Assembly (NCBI RefSeq): GCF_003595175.1
Contig: NZ_CP032419.1
Span: 2,232,001-2,296,000, forward strand
Direction: 5' to 3'
DNA length: 64,000 nucleotides
Origin: Pseudomonas cavernae
GTDB taxonomy: Bacteria; Pseudomonadota; Gammaproteobacteria; Pseudomonadales; Pseudomonadaceae
In this document: piece after piece, positions 52,127 through 61,723 of the stretch
Layout of the letters: each line of letters starts with the position of its first letter
Numbering within the stretch: the stretch's first letter is position 1
Made by a program: the position numbers and the translations under genes
The notes under the pieces: generated by a model
The model's input: only the letters and a program-made list of their open reading frames with translations
What the model was told of the DNA's origin: nothing
Database searches by the model: none

Positions 52127-53442
52127 ACGGCGAAGCGAGCACGGCGTTCCTCGCCCGCCTCGAACCCAGGGTCGACGGTCGCCAGCCGGTCTGGTTGGGG
52201 GATCTGCGTCTCGCGGCGTTCCACTGGGTGGCCGAACAGGGTTTTCCCACGGCCAAGGACGAGGCCTGGAAGTACACGCGAGTCGCGCCCATCCTGGCCA
52301 TCCCGTTCCAGCCGGCCGGGCCCGGCGCGAGCCGGCAGCTGTCCGCCGCGAACGTCGAGCAGCTCTGCGGCGACCTCGGCGGCCCGCGGATGGTCTTCGT
52401 CAACGGCTATTTCGCCGCTGAACTCTCTGCGTTGAAGGGCCTGCCCCCAGGCGTCCAGCTCGGCAGCCTGGCCGCACTGCTCCCGGCCGACAGCGGGGCG
52501 CTCGAGGACCTGTTCGCCCGTGCGTTCCGCTCGCAACCGCAGGCCTTCACCGCGCTCAATGCGGCCCTCGCCGAGGACGGGGCCCTGGTGCGGATCCCCG
52601 CCGGCACCCGGGTCGAGGCGCCGATTCACCTGGTGTTTCTTTCGGCCCCCGGCACTACGCCGCTGGCGGCGCATCCGCGCGCCCTGGTGCAGGTGGGTGC
52701 CGGGAGCCGCGCGACCGTGGTGGAAAGCCACCTGGGTAGCGGGGCAGGGGTCTACCTCAGCAATGCCGTCACCGAACTGGTGCTCGAGGCTGGCGCGACG
52801 CTCGAGCATTACAAGCTGCAGGACGAGAGCACCTCGGCGTTCCATGTTGCGCTCCTTGGCGTGCGCCAGGCCGAAGACAGCCGCTTCGTCGCGCACTCCT
52901 CGGCACTCGGTGCGGCGCTGGCGCGGCAGGAGGTGCGGGTGCTGCTCGAAGGCCCCGGCGCCCAGGTCGTTCTTGATGGTCTTTACCTGCCCCGCGGCGA
53001 GCAGCACCTGGACAACCAGACGTGCATCGAGCACCTGGCACCGCGCTGCACCAGCCGCGAACTCTATAAGGGCGTGATCGACGGGTGTGGCCACGGGGTC
53101 TTCGACGGGCGCATCATAGTGCGCCCGGGCGCGCTGAAGACGGATGCCAGCCAGACCATCAAGACGCTGCTGTTGTCGGCGTCGGCCCAGGCCAACACCC
53201 AGCCGCGGCTGGAGATCTTCGCCGATCAAGTCAAGTGCGCCCACGGCGCCGCCGTCGGCCAGCTGGATGAACAGGCCGTTTTCTATCTGCGTTCGCGCGG
53301 GATATCCGAGGCGGCGGCGCGGTCCCTGCTGACCTATGCGTTCGCCAGCGAGATGCTCGAACTGATTCGCCTGGAGCCGCTGCGGGCCCGGGTGGAGCGC
53401 CTGGTGGCCGCGCAGCTGCGGGGCCTGGAGGTGGCGGCATGA
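52123..53442 (+). CDS. sufD: Fe-S assembly protein SufD
   Basis: 439 residues. N-terminal [13 protein letters not shown], central beta-helix with [40 protein letters not shown] and the C-terminal [20 protein letters not shown] typical of SufD. Partner of SufB and SufC. It overlaps sufC and sufS by four bases each, indicating translational coupling. Confidence 0.95.
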
Positions 53443-54713
53443 GCAACCTGGAAACCAGCCTGCAGACACCGCCGAAACGGCTCGACCTCACGGCCGGCTA
53501 CGACGTCGAGCGGGTGCGCCAGGCCTTCCCGATACTCGCGGAGACGATCTACGGAAAACCCCTGATCTACCTCGACAGCGCTGCGACCAGCCAGAAGCCA
53601 CAGGCGGTCATAGACGCGATGTCGCGCTTCTTCCTGAAGGAAAACGCCAACGTGCACCGTGGCGTGCACTTTCTCTCGGTGCGTGCCACCGAGGAGTATG
53701 AGAAGGCGCGGGCGAAGGTCCAGCGGTTTCTCAACGCCGAGCACGTCGAGGAAATCGTCTTCGTCCGCGGCACCACCGAGGCGATCAATCTGGTCGCGCA
53801 AACCCTTGGCAAGACCCAGGTCCACGCCGGCGACGAGGTGCTCATCAGCGCCATGGAGCACCACTCGAACATAGTTCCCTGGCAGATGCTCTGCGAGCAG
53901 ACCGGCGCCCATCTGCGGGTGGCGCCCATCGACGATGCCGGCGAACTCCTGCTGGATGAGCTGGAACGGCTGATCGGGCCCAGGACCAGGCTGGTGGCGG
54001 TCGCCCATGTCTCGAACGTGCTGGGGACCATCAACCCGATCCAGCGCATCGTCGAGCTCGCCCATGCCCGGGGCGCGCGCGTGCTGGTCGATGGCGCCCA
54101 GGCGGCCCCGCACCTGAGGCTCGACGTGCGCGCCCTGGGCTGCGACTTCTATGCCCTGTCGGGGCACAAGATGTACGGCCCCACCGGCGTAGGCGTCCTT
54201 TATGGCCGCCGCGAACTGCTTGAGGCGATGCCGCCCTACCAGGGCGGCGGCGACATGATCCTTTCGGTCAGCTTCGAAAAGACCCTCTACAATAAGCCGC
54301 CCTACCGCTTCGAGGCGGGCACGCCGAACATGGCCGGCGCGATCGGGCTCGGCGCGGCGATCGACTTCCTCGGCGAGCTGGGGGCGGAGGCCATCGCTGC
54401 CCACGAGCAGACTGTGCTGTCCTACGCGCAGCAGGCGCTCGCGGCGGTGCCCGGCCTCCGGCTGATCGGCACCGCGCCGGAAAAGGTCGGCGTACTGTCT
54501 TTCGTCCTCGACGGCATCCATCCGCACGATATCGGTACCGTCCTCGACCGCGAGGGTATCGCGATCCGCACCGGGCACCACTGCGCCCAGCCGCTGATGC
54601 AGCGATTCGGCCTGGCCGCCACGGCCCGCGCCTCGCTCGGCTGCTACAGCACGGAGCAGGACATCGATGCGCTGGTGACTGGCCTGGCCAAGGTCCGGGA
54701 GCTGTTCCAATGA
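53439..54713 (+). CDS. sufS: Cysteine desulfurase SufS
   Basis: 424 residues, group II cysteine desulfurase. The pyridoxal-phosphate Lys is in FYALSGHKMYGPTGVGVLYG and the active Cys in IRTGHHCAQPLMQRF; NVHRGVHFLSVRATEEYEKA is typical. It mobilises sulfur from cysteine as a persulfide and hands it to SufU. Overlaps sufD and sufU by four bases each. Confidence 0.96.
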   Translation: MSNLETSLQTPPKRLDLTAGYDVERVRQAFPILAETIYGKPLIYLDSAATSQKPQAVIDAMSRFFLKENANVHRGVHFLSVRATEEYEKARAKVQRFLNAEHVEEIVFVRGTTEAINLVAQTLGKTQVHAGDEVLISAMEHHSNIVPWQMLCEQTGAHLRVAPIDDAGELLLDELERLIGPRTRLVAVAHVSNVLGTINPIQRIVELAHARGARVLVDGAQAAPHLRLDVRALGCDFYALSGHKMYGPTGVGVLYGRRELLEAMPPYQGGGDMILSVSFEKTLYNKPPYRFEAGTPNMAGAIGLGAAIDFLGELGAEAIAAHEQTVLSYAQQALAAVPGLRLIGTAPEKVGVLSFVLDGIHPHDIGTVLDREGIAIRTGHHCAQPLMQRFGLAATARASLGCYSTEQDIDALVTGLAKVRELFQ

Positions 54714-55165
54714 ACGGCGAGCTGCGCGATCTCTACCAGGACGTGATCATCGACCACGGCAAGCGGCCGCGTAATTTCCGCCCGCTGGAGGGCGCTACCC
54801 ATACGGCGGAGGGCTTCAATCCGCTGTGCGGCGATCAGCTCAGGGTTTATATCCAGCTCGCGGACGGGGTGATCGAGGACATTGCCTTCCAGGGGGCCGG
54901 CTGTGCCATTTCCCAGGCCTCGGCGTCCTTGATGACCATGGCGGTCAAGGGAAAACGGCAGGAGGAGGCGCTGGCGCTGTTCGACCGGGTGCATGCGTTG
55001 CTCACCGAGGGTCCGGATGCCCAGGCGGCACCTGCGGAGCTCGGCAAGCTGGCGGTGCTCGCCGGGGTCTGGGAATTTCCGGTGCGGGTCAAGTGCGCGA
55101 CGCTGGCCTGGCACACGCTGCGCAGCGCCCTCGAAGGGGGCAGCGCGCCGGTCACTACGGAGTAA
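54710..55165 (+). CDS. sufU: SufU-type zinc sulfurtransferase
   Basis: 151 residues (MNGELRDLYQDVIIDHGKRP). The zinc/persulfide ligands are NPLCGDQLRVY, FQGAGCAISQASASLM and VKCATLAW, with the insertion that separates SufU from IscU. SufU receives sulfur from SufS; it replaces SufE, which is absent here. This SufS-SufU pairing is characteristic of Firmicutes and Actinobacteria rather than of ordinary pseudomonads. Confidence 0.94.
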   Translation: MNGELRDLYQDVIIDHGKRPRNFRPLEGATHTAEGFNPLCGDQLRVYIQLADGVIEDIAFQGAGCAISQASASLMTMAVKGKRQEEALALFDRVHALLTEGPDAQAAPAELGKLAVLAGVWEFPVRVKCATLAWHTLRSALEGGSAPVTTE

Positions 55166-55168
55166 GCC

Positions 55169-55999
55169 ATGGCAGCCGAGCGGCATATTCCCGGCATCCG
55201 CTTCAGCGACGCGGCGCGGCAGGTCCTGCGCGACGCCCTGGCGGACGGCCGCAGCGGCTTGCTGCGGCTGAGGATCGACGAGCGCTTCGAGCATGAGCTG
55301 CTCTTCGGGTCCGGCACGGAGGAGGATATCGCCGTCGAAACGGACGGCATCAGTCTGTGGCTCGACCCCGCGAGCGCGCGCCGGGCCGATGGGCTGGCCA
55401 TCGACTACGTGCAGGAACTGCGCGGCGCCGGTTTCACCTTCGACAACCCCAACCAGCCGGGCCACGCCCAGCGGATAGCGCTCAAGCGAGATTGCACGGC
55501 CACGCTGATTCCGCGCGGGGAGCCGCTACGGCTGGCACGGGGCGAGTGGGTCGTCGTGACCCAGTCGCTCGGCGGCAGCTTCACGATCAGGACCGCCAGC
55601 GGCCAGCTCGCGCGGATCGCAGCTGGCGAGGCCGACGCCCTGGGGCTGAGCATGCCCCAGGCGAGCGCCCAGCCGGCGTCCGGTACTTTGAACGTCCAGC
55701 AGGTCCTCGACGTGCTGCGGACCGTCTACGATCCGGAGATCCCGGTCAACGTGGTCGATCTCGGGCTGATCTACCAATGCCAGGTCCAGCCGCTGGAAGG
55801 CGGCGGCCAGCGAGTCGCGATCAGGATGTCGATGACCGCGCCCGGCTGTGGCATGGGCGAGGTGCTGAAGGAGGAGGCGCGGGCCAAGGTCCAGGCGCTC
55901 CCCGGCGTCAGTCAGGTCGAAATCGAGCTGGTCTGGGAGCCGCCCTGGGACCAGAGCCGCATGTCCGAGGCGGCCCGCCTGCAGCTTGGTCTGTTGTGA
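55169..55999 (+). CDS. sufT: SufT-like protein fused to a degenerate IscA-like domain
   Basis: 276 residues, longer than usual SufT. Residues 1-95 look like an A-type carrier fold (GLAIDYVQELRGAGFTFDNP) but contain no Cys, so the carrier ligands are lost. Residues about 103-160 match the SufT N-terminal domain (RDCTATLIPRGEPLRLARGE, VTQSLGGSFTIRT). The C-terminal DUF59/MIP18 domain (about 175-276) has VYDPEIPVNVVDLGLIY, MTAPGCGMGEVL with the conserved Cys, and WEPPWDQSRMSEAARLQLGL. SufT aids maturation of Fe-S proteins. Last suf gene, 3 bp after sufU. Confidence 0.88.
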   Translation: MAAERHIPGIRFSDAARQVLRDALADGRSGLLRLRIDERFEHELLFGSGTEEDIAVETDGISLWLDPASARRADGLAIDYVQELRGAGFTFDNPNQPGHAQRIALKRDCTATLIPRGEPLRLARGEWVVVTQSLGGSFTIRTASGQLARIAAGEADALGLSMPQASAQPASGTLNVQQVLDVLRTVYDPEIPVNVVDLGLIYQCQVQPLEGGGQRVAIRMSMTAPGCGMGEVLKEEARAKVQALPGVSQVEIELVWEPPWDQSRMSEAARLQLGLL

Positions 56000-56047
56000 G
56001 GGGCCCGAAGGAAGCAGTTCCAGAGAACCCATTGTGAGGAGCCAGTC

Positions 56048-58045
56048 ATGAGCAACCGACTCGCCAATGAAACCTCGCCCTATCTGAGGCAACACGCAGA
56101 GAACCCGGTGGACTGGTATCCCTGGGGTGACGAAGCGTTCCGTCGCGCCCGCGACGAGGACAGGCCGATCCACCTGTCGGTGGGCTATGCCGCCTGCCAC
56201 TGGTGTCATGTGATGGCCCACGAGTCGTTCGAGGACCCGGATCTCGCGCGCCTGCTGAACGAGCACTTCATCAACATCAAGGTCGACCGCCAGGAGCGGC
56301 CCGACCTCGACGACATCTACCAGAAAGTCGTGCAGATGCTGGGGCAGGGCGGTGGCTGGCCGCTGACGGTGTTCCTCACCCCGCAGCGCGAGCCGTTCTT
56401 CGGCGGCACCTACTTCCCGCCGCAGCCGGGCCACGGCCGGCCCGGCTTCGCCCAGGTTCTGCTTGGGCTGAGCGAGGCCTGGCGGAACAACCGCACGGCG
56501 CTGCGGCAGAACGTCGAACAGATCCACCAGGGCTACCGCCTCATGGCGGAGCTCCAGTTGCAGGGTGATACGCCGCTGGAGCAAGACCAGCCGGCCGCGG
56601 CGGCCCGGTTGATCGCCAAGAGCACCGACCGCATCCACGGTGGCCTGGGGCAGGCGCCGAAGTTCCCCAATCCCTCCTGCCATGACCTGGTCCTGCGGCT
56701 CCATCAGCGCCTGGGCGAGCCGGACCTGCTGAGCTCCCTCGAGCTGACCCTCGAGCGCATGGCGGCCGGTGGCCTCTACGACCACCTCGGCGGCGGCTTC
56801 GCCCGCTATTGCGTGGACGAGCGCTGGGCCGTGCCGCACTTCGAGAAGATGCTCTATGACAACGGCCAGTTGGTGAAGCTCTATGCCGACGCCTATCGCG
56901 CGACCGGCAATCCCTCCTGGCGGCGCGTGTTCGAGGAGACGATCGACTACATCCGGCGCGATATGACCCATCCCGAGGGCGGCTTCTACGCCAGCGAGGA
57001 CGCCGACAGCGAGGGTGAGGAAGGCAAGTTCTACGTGTGGACTCCGGTGCAGGTGCAGGCCGTCCTCGGCGCTGCGGACGCTGCCTTGGCCTGCCGGGCC
57101 TACGGCGTGAGCGCGGCGGGCAACTTCGAGCATGGCAGCACGGTGCTGCACCGCGCCACCGCGCTGGACGCGGGCGAGGAGGCGCAACTGGCGGGCCTGC
57201 GCGAGAAGCTGTTGGCGGCGCGGGCCCAGCGCATTCGTCCGGGGCGCGACGAAAACATTCTCACCAGTTGGAACGCGCTGATGATCCAGGGCCTCTGCGC
57301 CGCCTACCAGGCCACGGGAAGCGCGGGCCACCTGGACACCGCGCGGCGCGCCGCCGAGTTCCTCCAGGACCACCTTTCGACCCCCGAGGGTGGCTTGTAC
57401 CGGGCCTGGCGCGAGGGCACGGCCAAGGTCCCGGGCTTCCTCGAGGACTACGCCTTCCTCGCCAACGCGCTGCTCGATCTCTACGAGTGCGACTTCGACC
57501 CGCACCATCTCGCCCGGGCCACGCGGCTGGTCGAACTGATCCTCGAGAAGTTCTGGGATGATGGCCTCTACTTCACCCCCAGCGATGGTGAACAGCTGGT
57601 GCACCGACCGCGCGCGCCGCACGACAATGCCTGGCCTTCGGGTACCTCGACCAGCGTGTTCGCCTTCCTGCGACTCTTCGAGCTGACCGGTCGCGAGCTC
57701 TACCGCGAGCATGCCGAGCAGGTATTCGCCATGTACCGCGCCGCGGCCGCGCAGAACCCCTTCGGCTTCGCCCATCTCCTGGCCGCGCAGGACTTCGCCC
57801 AATGCGGCCCGCTGAGCGTCGTCATTGCAGGCGAGCGCGAGGCCGCCAGCGCCTTGCTGGCGAGCCTGCATCGGCGCTACCTGCCGGCACGGGTGCTGGC
57901 CTTCGCCGAGGACGTTCCCCTGGGCGCGGGCCGCACGCCACTCGCCGGACAAGCCACCGCCTATGTGTGCCGCAACCGCACCTGCGCTGCCCCCGTGACC
58001 AGCGCTGCGGCGCTGGTTGAGCGTTGCCTGGGTGAAAGCGCGTAG
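56048..58045 (+). CDS. YyaL-type thioredoxin-domain protein (DUF255)
   Basis: 665 residues, full length for the YyaL/SPATA20 family. N-terminal thioredoxin-like domain (about 1-165) with [20 protein letters not shown] holding a CxxC, and FGGTYFPP. A long alpha/alpha-barrel-like domain of glycosidase type follows ([13 protein letters not shown] region, residues about 170-600). Function unresolved; it may be a redox chaperone or carbohydrate-related enzyme. ATTGTGAGGAGCCAGTC precedes the start. It follows sufT by 48 bp and may be cotranscribed. Confidence 0.88.
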   Translation: MSNRLANETSPYLRQHAENPVDWYPWGDEAFRRARDEDRPIHLSVGYAACHWCHVMAHESFEDPDLARLLNEHFINIKVDRQERPDLDDIYQKVVQMLGQGGGWPLTVFLTPQREPFFGGTYFPPQPGHGRPGFAQVLLGLSEAWRNNRTALRQNVEQIHQGYRLMAELQLQGDTPLEQDQPAAAARLIAKSTDRIHGGLGQAPKFPNPSCHDLVLRLHQRLGEPDLLSSLELTLERMAAGGLYDHLGGGFARYCVDERWAVPHFEKMLYDNGQLVKLYADAYRATGNPSWRRVFEETIDYIRRDMTHPEGGFYASEDADSEGEEGKFYVWTPVQVQAVLGAADAALACRAYGVSAAGNFEHGSTVLHRATALDAGEEAQLAGLREKLLAARAQRIRPGRDENILTSWNALMIQGLCAAYQATGSAGHLDTARRAAEFLQDHLSTPEGGLYRAWREGTAKVPGFLEDYAFLANALLDLYECDFDPHHLARATRLVELILEKFWDDGLYFTPSDGEQLVHRPRAPHDNAWPSGTSTSVFAFLRLFELTGRELYREHAEQVFAMYRAAAAQNPFGFAHLLAAQDFAQCGPLSVVIAGEREAASALLASLHRRYLPARVLAFAEDVPLGAGRTPLAGQATAYVCRNRTCAAPVTSAAALVERCLGESA

Positions 58046-58199
58046 CCGAACCAGCGATGGAAAGCGGCCAGGATGTCGAGCGCCTGGTACACCGCCGAAA
58101 AGCGACTGATCGCGTCGATCACATAAGTGCTGACGGAGACAGCGGTCAGTACGCCCAGTAGCAAGGTGACCGAATGGCCAGCCGCGGCCAGGGTGACAT
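58043..58199 (-). pseudogene. Fragment of a HupE/UreJ-like membrane protein
   Basis: A minus-strand frame reads GHSVTLLLGVLTAVSVSTYV, then IDAISRFSAVYQALD and AAFHRWFGY. This hydrophobic pattern resembles an internal part of HupE/UreJ_2 family metal-permease-like proteins. It runs into the 3' end of the YyaL gene without a start or proper end, so about 50 codons of a larger gene remain. Identification is from pattern only. Confidence 0.45.
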
Positions 58200-58436
58200 T
58201 ACAGCCCCACATCCTCGTCGGTGTGAGCCTGGAGAGGATCCCCGGCGACACCACGATCTTTGATTTGAACTTGGGAATCCACGTCCTTAGGGCGTGGTTT
58301 TGAGTAACCGGCTCTACCTGTTACGACTGTGGTAGTCAAGGTTGTGCGACGACGCTGCGCGCGAGGGCAAGCCAGGAGTTGCACGGAGCGTCCAGGAGCC
58401 CTGTGCCGGTGTTTTGCACAGCGGTTGCAGGATTCG

Positions 58437-58493
58437 GTAGCCCGGATGCAATCCGGGGGAAGCTCGGCGACTCCCGGATTTCATCCGGGCTAC
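58437..58493. repeat. Paired REP-like palindrome
   Basis: Outer arms GTAGCCCGGAT and ATCCGGGCTAC as at 1023-1047, here 35 bp apart and each with its own CCGGAT/ATCCGG stem. It forms a long imperfect hairpin in non-coding DNA between two gene fragments. Confidence 0.7.
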
Positions 58494-58649
58494 GGTCGAC
58501 GAGGCCAAGCAGGTTCTTTCTCGTCATCGGTTGAACGAACAGACGGTCCGCCACTGAAGGGTAATTCCCAGCTAGTGAGTGACTGGTCAAGGCAGAATTG
58601 GTCACTCCATGCGCAACTATGGAGCAACCGGAAAGCCCCATGTCCAGCA

Positions 58650-58910
58650 ATGGATCTCACCGGAGTGACCCGGCAGCGCGATCCGGCCTGGCTGGCCCGC
58701 TGGCTCAAGGAGCCCGACCGCATGCTGGGCGAGCAGGACCCCCTGGCCATGGCCCTATATGCGCAATACAACCAGATGGCCATGCCCAACCTGCGCCTGA
58801 CGGATGGCGATGTCGCGGCGCTGATCCAGTACCTCACGGAAGAGAGTGCACGGATGCAGGCTCAGACTCCCGGCGTCTCGGTGGGCAGGGAGGCTCGGCA
58901 GCTCGAGTAG
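58650..58910 (+). pseudogene. C-terminal fragment of a c-type cytochrome
   Basis: 86 codons: MDLTGVTRQRDPAWLARWLK, then DPLAMALYAQYNQMAMPNLR and LTDGDVAALIQYLTEESARM. The MPNLRLTDGDVAALIQYL end, with its axial Met, is typical of cytochrome c C-termini. The CxxCH haem site and leader are missing and no ribosome site precedes it. It may descend from the same lost locus as the HupE-like piece. Confidence 0.65.
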
Positions 58911-59083
58911 GGGTGGTGGGGCTTATCCTCGGTAGCTTAGTGGCTGGGGCAACGGCACACCGCCGCAGCCCAGTTTGTGCCGCCATTCTCCCATATCAAC
59001 AACGGAAGCAACCTTCGGCTCGCGCATCAAGGCGAACCGACAGCCACGTCTCATCGGCAGCAAAGTAGCGAGCGGGATGATGC

Positions 59084-59368
59084 TCAGGACTTAGGGTCGA
59101 CAGGAGGGGAGACGGTCTGGTCGAGCGCGTCACGACGAAGGGCCCAACAGCGCATCAACGTCAGAATCAGACGGGTATAGACGGTCGTGGAGAGAAGGCC
59201 CTGATCCAGCAGAGCTCGGGCGTAGCCACGGGCTCGGCTCAGCGCGTGCTTGGCATCCTCAGCGGTCGGGGCGTTCTTCAGCTTGGCCACGTAGTCGGAC
59301 CACGTGGCCAGCGCCTTTGGGCCGACGCCGTTAGGGAGCAGTGGTTCAGCGGGGCGTTTGGCAGCCAT
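59084..59368 (-). CDS. Hypothetical protein, 94 residues
   Basis: The start at 59368 is preceded by a near-ideal site (TTAGGAGGACGCCC), so expression is likely. The sequence MAAKRPAEPLLPNGVGPKAL...NAPTAEDAKHALSRARGYAR is helical, soluble and without a signal peptide or known motif. Not recognised. It lies on the same strand as the broken gene at 59511. Confidence 0.6.
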   Translation of the reverse strand: MAAKRPAEPLLPNGVGPKALATWSDYVAKLKNAPTAEDAKHALSRARGYARALLDQGLLSTTVYTRLILTLMRCWALRRDALDQTVSPPVDPKS

Positions 59369-59510
59369 GGGCGTCCTCCTAAGGCAGAGACAACGACGGG
59401 GAGCCGTTCTTCCGCCAATTCTAGGTCAGGCAGTGGAGGACCAGGTGAGCGCTTGATCCCAGGCAGGGGAGCGCGGGCGGTTTGAGGCTGAACCTGCGTC
59501 CGGTCCTTCC

Positions 59511-60001
59511 TCAGTTGGGGGCCGGGGCAGACGCGGATTCGCGGTTGTCCAACAGGCAGTCAATCTGCGCCAACAGATCCTTGCGGGTTGAGGTGGTCTG
59601 GCGAACGTGCTTGCCGTTGGGCTGCAGCATCGAGAACGCCGTCGACCAGTGCCCCCAGAAACCGCGACAGCTGTCATCGCGACGGATGAGCACTCCCCGG
59701 TATTCGTACTCGCCCTCCGTATCCTTGACCCGCTTACAGCTGTGATGGGCTCCGGTTGGTTGAGATGGCTTACGATGTGGACGATGGTGCGTATAGCCTT
59801 CATCTCTCCTGCGAATGTGGCCATAAGCTCCGGCCGATCCAGGGCGATCAGCTCGTTCTGTTGCTGAACTTCATCCATCAGCTTGTGGGCTTCCTGCCTC
59901 ACGTCGAGTGCGAACTGCCTCATCAATTTCAGCGCCGTCGTGGGTTTGATCCCAAGCGTCTCGCCGGCGGCGAGGAGAATGTCGCTGTTCAGATGTGCCA
60001 A
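59511..60001 (-). pseudogene. Unknown gene interrupted by a frameshift
   Basis: The first frame starts at TTG 60001 (MAHLNSDILLAAGETLGIKP) and reads a helical, Gln-rich protein with VQQQNELIALDRPELMATFA, sensible to about NQPEPITA (near 59740). The adjacent frame then carries CKRVKDTEGEYEYRGVLIRR, CRGFWGHWSTAFSMLQ and ends LLDNRESASAPAPN at 59511, which looks like real coding. Reading on in the first frame gives low-complexity Arg/Ser. One indel near 59735-59745 explains this. Two overlapping genes are the alternative. Family not recognised. Confidence 0.5.
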
Positions 60002-60183
60002 GCGGTCTTCGGTTCCGATCGGCCAAGCACCTTATATGGATAAGAGGACGGTGCCGCGCAGAATAAGACGAATCCATGGCGCTTTCGTGACAGTGCAGGG
60101 TCTTATTGCCGCCGAGAAACCGATAGGGAGCAAGGCAAACAGCGAAAATCAGGCGCATAGTTGGACACTGAGGAGCCGAAGAC

Positions 60184-60858
60184 ATGAAGTGGGATATTCC
60201 GTTTCGTGACCGGGTGGAGGCGGGCCAGACCCTGGCCGCGGCGTTGGCGGCGTGGCGCGAGCAAGCCGATGTGCTCGTGCTGGCCTTGCCACGGGGCGGC
60301 GTGCCGGTCGCCTATGAAATTGCCAGCGCACTGGCCCTGCGGCTGGATTTGATGCTGGTGCGCAAACTAGGCACGCCCGGTCATAAGGAGCTGGCGATGG
60401 GCGCCATTGCCAGCGGCGGCGTGCAGGTGTTGAACGATGATGTCATCCGTCACCTGCACATACCCCCTGCGGCCATCGACGCGGCCGTGCAAGAGGAAGT
60501 TCTGGAGCTGCAGCGCCGTGACCTGGCCTATCGGGGCGAACGTCCCGCGCCAGCCGTGGCCGGGCAACGGGTGATACTGGTCGATGACGGACTGGCGACC
60601 GGTGCCACCATGCGTGCGGCGATTGCGGCGGTACGCCAGCAGGCGCCGGCGCGCATCGTAGTCGCCGTACCGGTCGCGCCCGTGGAGACGCTGGCGATGC
60701 TGCGCCCTCTGGTCGATCAACTGATCTGTCCGCTCGCCCCAGAGCCCTTCTTTTCCATTGGCCAGTGGTACCTCGATTTCGCCCAGACCACGGATGAGGA
60801 GGTGAAGACCTTGCTGAGCCAGGCTTGGCGGAGGGAATTGCGTGACGCTGCGCAATAG
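60184..60858 (+). CDS. Phosphoribosyltransferase-domain protein
   Basis: 224 residues; start at 60184 after GAGGAGCCGAAGAC. Type I PRTase fold with the PRPP loop VILVDDGLATGATMRAAIAA and the N-terminal LVLALPRGGVPVAYEIA. MLVRKLGTPGHKELAMGAI and VVAVPVAPVETLAML are typical of the branch often encoded next to dienelactone-hydrolase-like proteins. The base substrate is unknown. The hydrolase follows about 190 bp downstream. Confidence 0.88.
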   Translation: MKWDIPFRDRVEAGQTLAAALAAWREQADVLVLALPRGGVPVAYEIASALALRLDLMLVRKLGTPGHKELAMGAIASGGVQVLNDDVIRHLHIPPAAIDAAVQEEVLELQRRDLAYRGERPAPAVAGQRVILVDDGLATGATMRAAIAAVRQQAPARIVVAVPVAPVETLAMLRPLVDQLICPLAPEPFFSIGQWYLDFAQTTDEEVKTLLSQAWRRELRDAAQ

Positions 60859-61048
60859 CCCTGCGTGCAGTCACTGGAATGCCGGGTGACAGGCCGTAGT
60901 GCGTGATCGTGGAGGACTGTTCTGTCTGCAAAGCAAAGACCTGAGTCTTGGCTAGTCGTGAGCCGAGTCAGGGTCTGTAGTGGACTCGCTGCGTTCCGAA
61001 CAAGTCAGGATGACTTGCGAGGAGCCCGCTTAATTGGAGCCTATCGAC

Positions 61049-61723
61049 ATGAACCAAGAACAGTGGCTGCAACACCGGAGTCTGAGCTTGCCCCTGGCGG
61101 ATGCCGAGTTGGACGCCGATCTGGCTCTGCCTGCCGACGCCAGCGGAATCGTGCTATTCGCCCATGGCAGCGGGAGCAGCAGGTTCAGTCCGCGCAATCG
61201 AATGGTGGCGGATTACCTCAATCACCTTGGGCTTGCCACGCTGCTCCTCGATTTGTTGACCGAGGACGAGCATCGCATCGATATGCTCAGCCGTGAGTTT
61301 CGGTTCGATATCGCGCTGTTGACGCGGCGGCTGCTAGCCGCGATCGACCACCTGCGCCACGACGAGGAGTTACGCCAGTTGCCAATCGGACTGTTCGGCG
61401 CCAGTACCGGCGCCGCCGCGGCCCTGAAGGCGGCTGCGGAGCGGCCGAGCGCTGTCGTGGCGGTGGTTTCACGCGGTGGCCGCACCGATCTGGCCGGGCC
61501 GGCACTGCAACAGGTCAAGGCACCCACCCTGCTGATCGTTGGCGAGTGGGATGACACCGTGCTGGCGCTGAACCGCGAGTCCGCCCGGCAACTGCAAGGC
61601 CCGCAGCGCTTGGAGGTAGTGCCGGGCGCGAGCCATCTGTTCGAAGAACCGGGCAAGCTCGAGGTGGTGGCCGAACTGGCCGGCAGTTGGTTGCTGAACC
61701 ACCTGCAACCTCAGCCCGAATGA
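61049..61723 (+). CDS. Dienelactone-hydrolase-like alpha/beta hydrolase
   Basis: 224 residues from ATG 61049 (MNQEQWLQHRSLSLPLADAE) behind TTGGAGCCTATCGAC; a TTG at 61034 is less likely. IVLFAHGSGSSRFSPRNRMV is the oxyanion region, IGLFGASTGAAAALKAA the nucleophile elbow (here GASTG with Ser), AGPALQQVKAPTLLIVGEWD the acid strand and PGASHLFEEPGKLEVV the His. Genes of this kind commonly flank PRTase genes; the substrate is unknown. A damaged PRTase gene converges from the right. Confidence 0.87.
   Translation: MNQEQWLQHRSLSLPLADAELDADLALPADASGIVLFAHGSGSSRFSPRNRMVADYLNHLGLATLLLDLLTEDEHRIDMLSREFRFDIALLTRRLLAAIDHLRHDEELRQLPIGLFGASTGAAAALKAAAERPSAVVAVVSRGGRTDLAGPALQQVKAPTLLIVGEWDDTVLALNRESARQLQGPQRLEVVPGASHLFEEPGKLEVVAELAGSWLLNHLQPQPE

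Noticed and set aside
55526..57952. 808-codon minus-strand frame opposite sufT and the YyaL gene
   Set aside because: It crosses a gene boundary and is antisense to two proteins with clear motifs.
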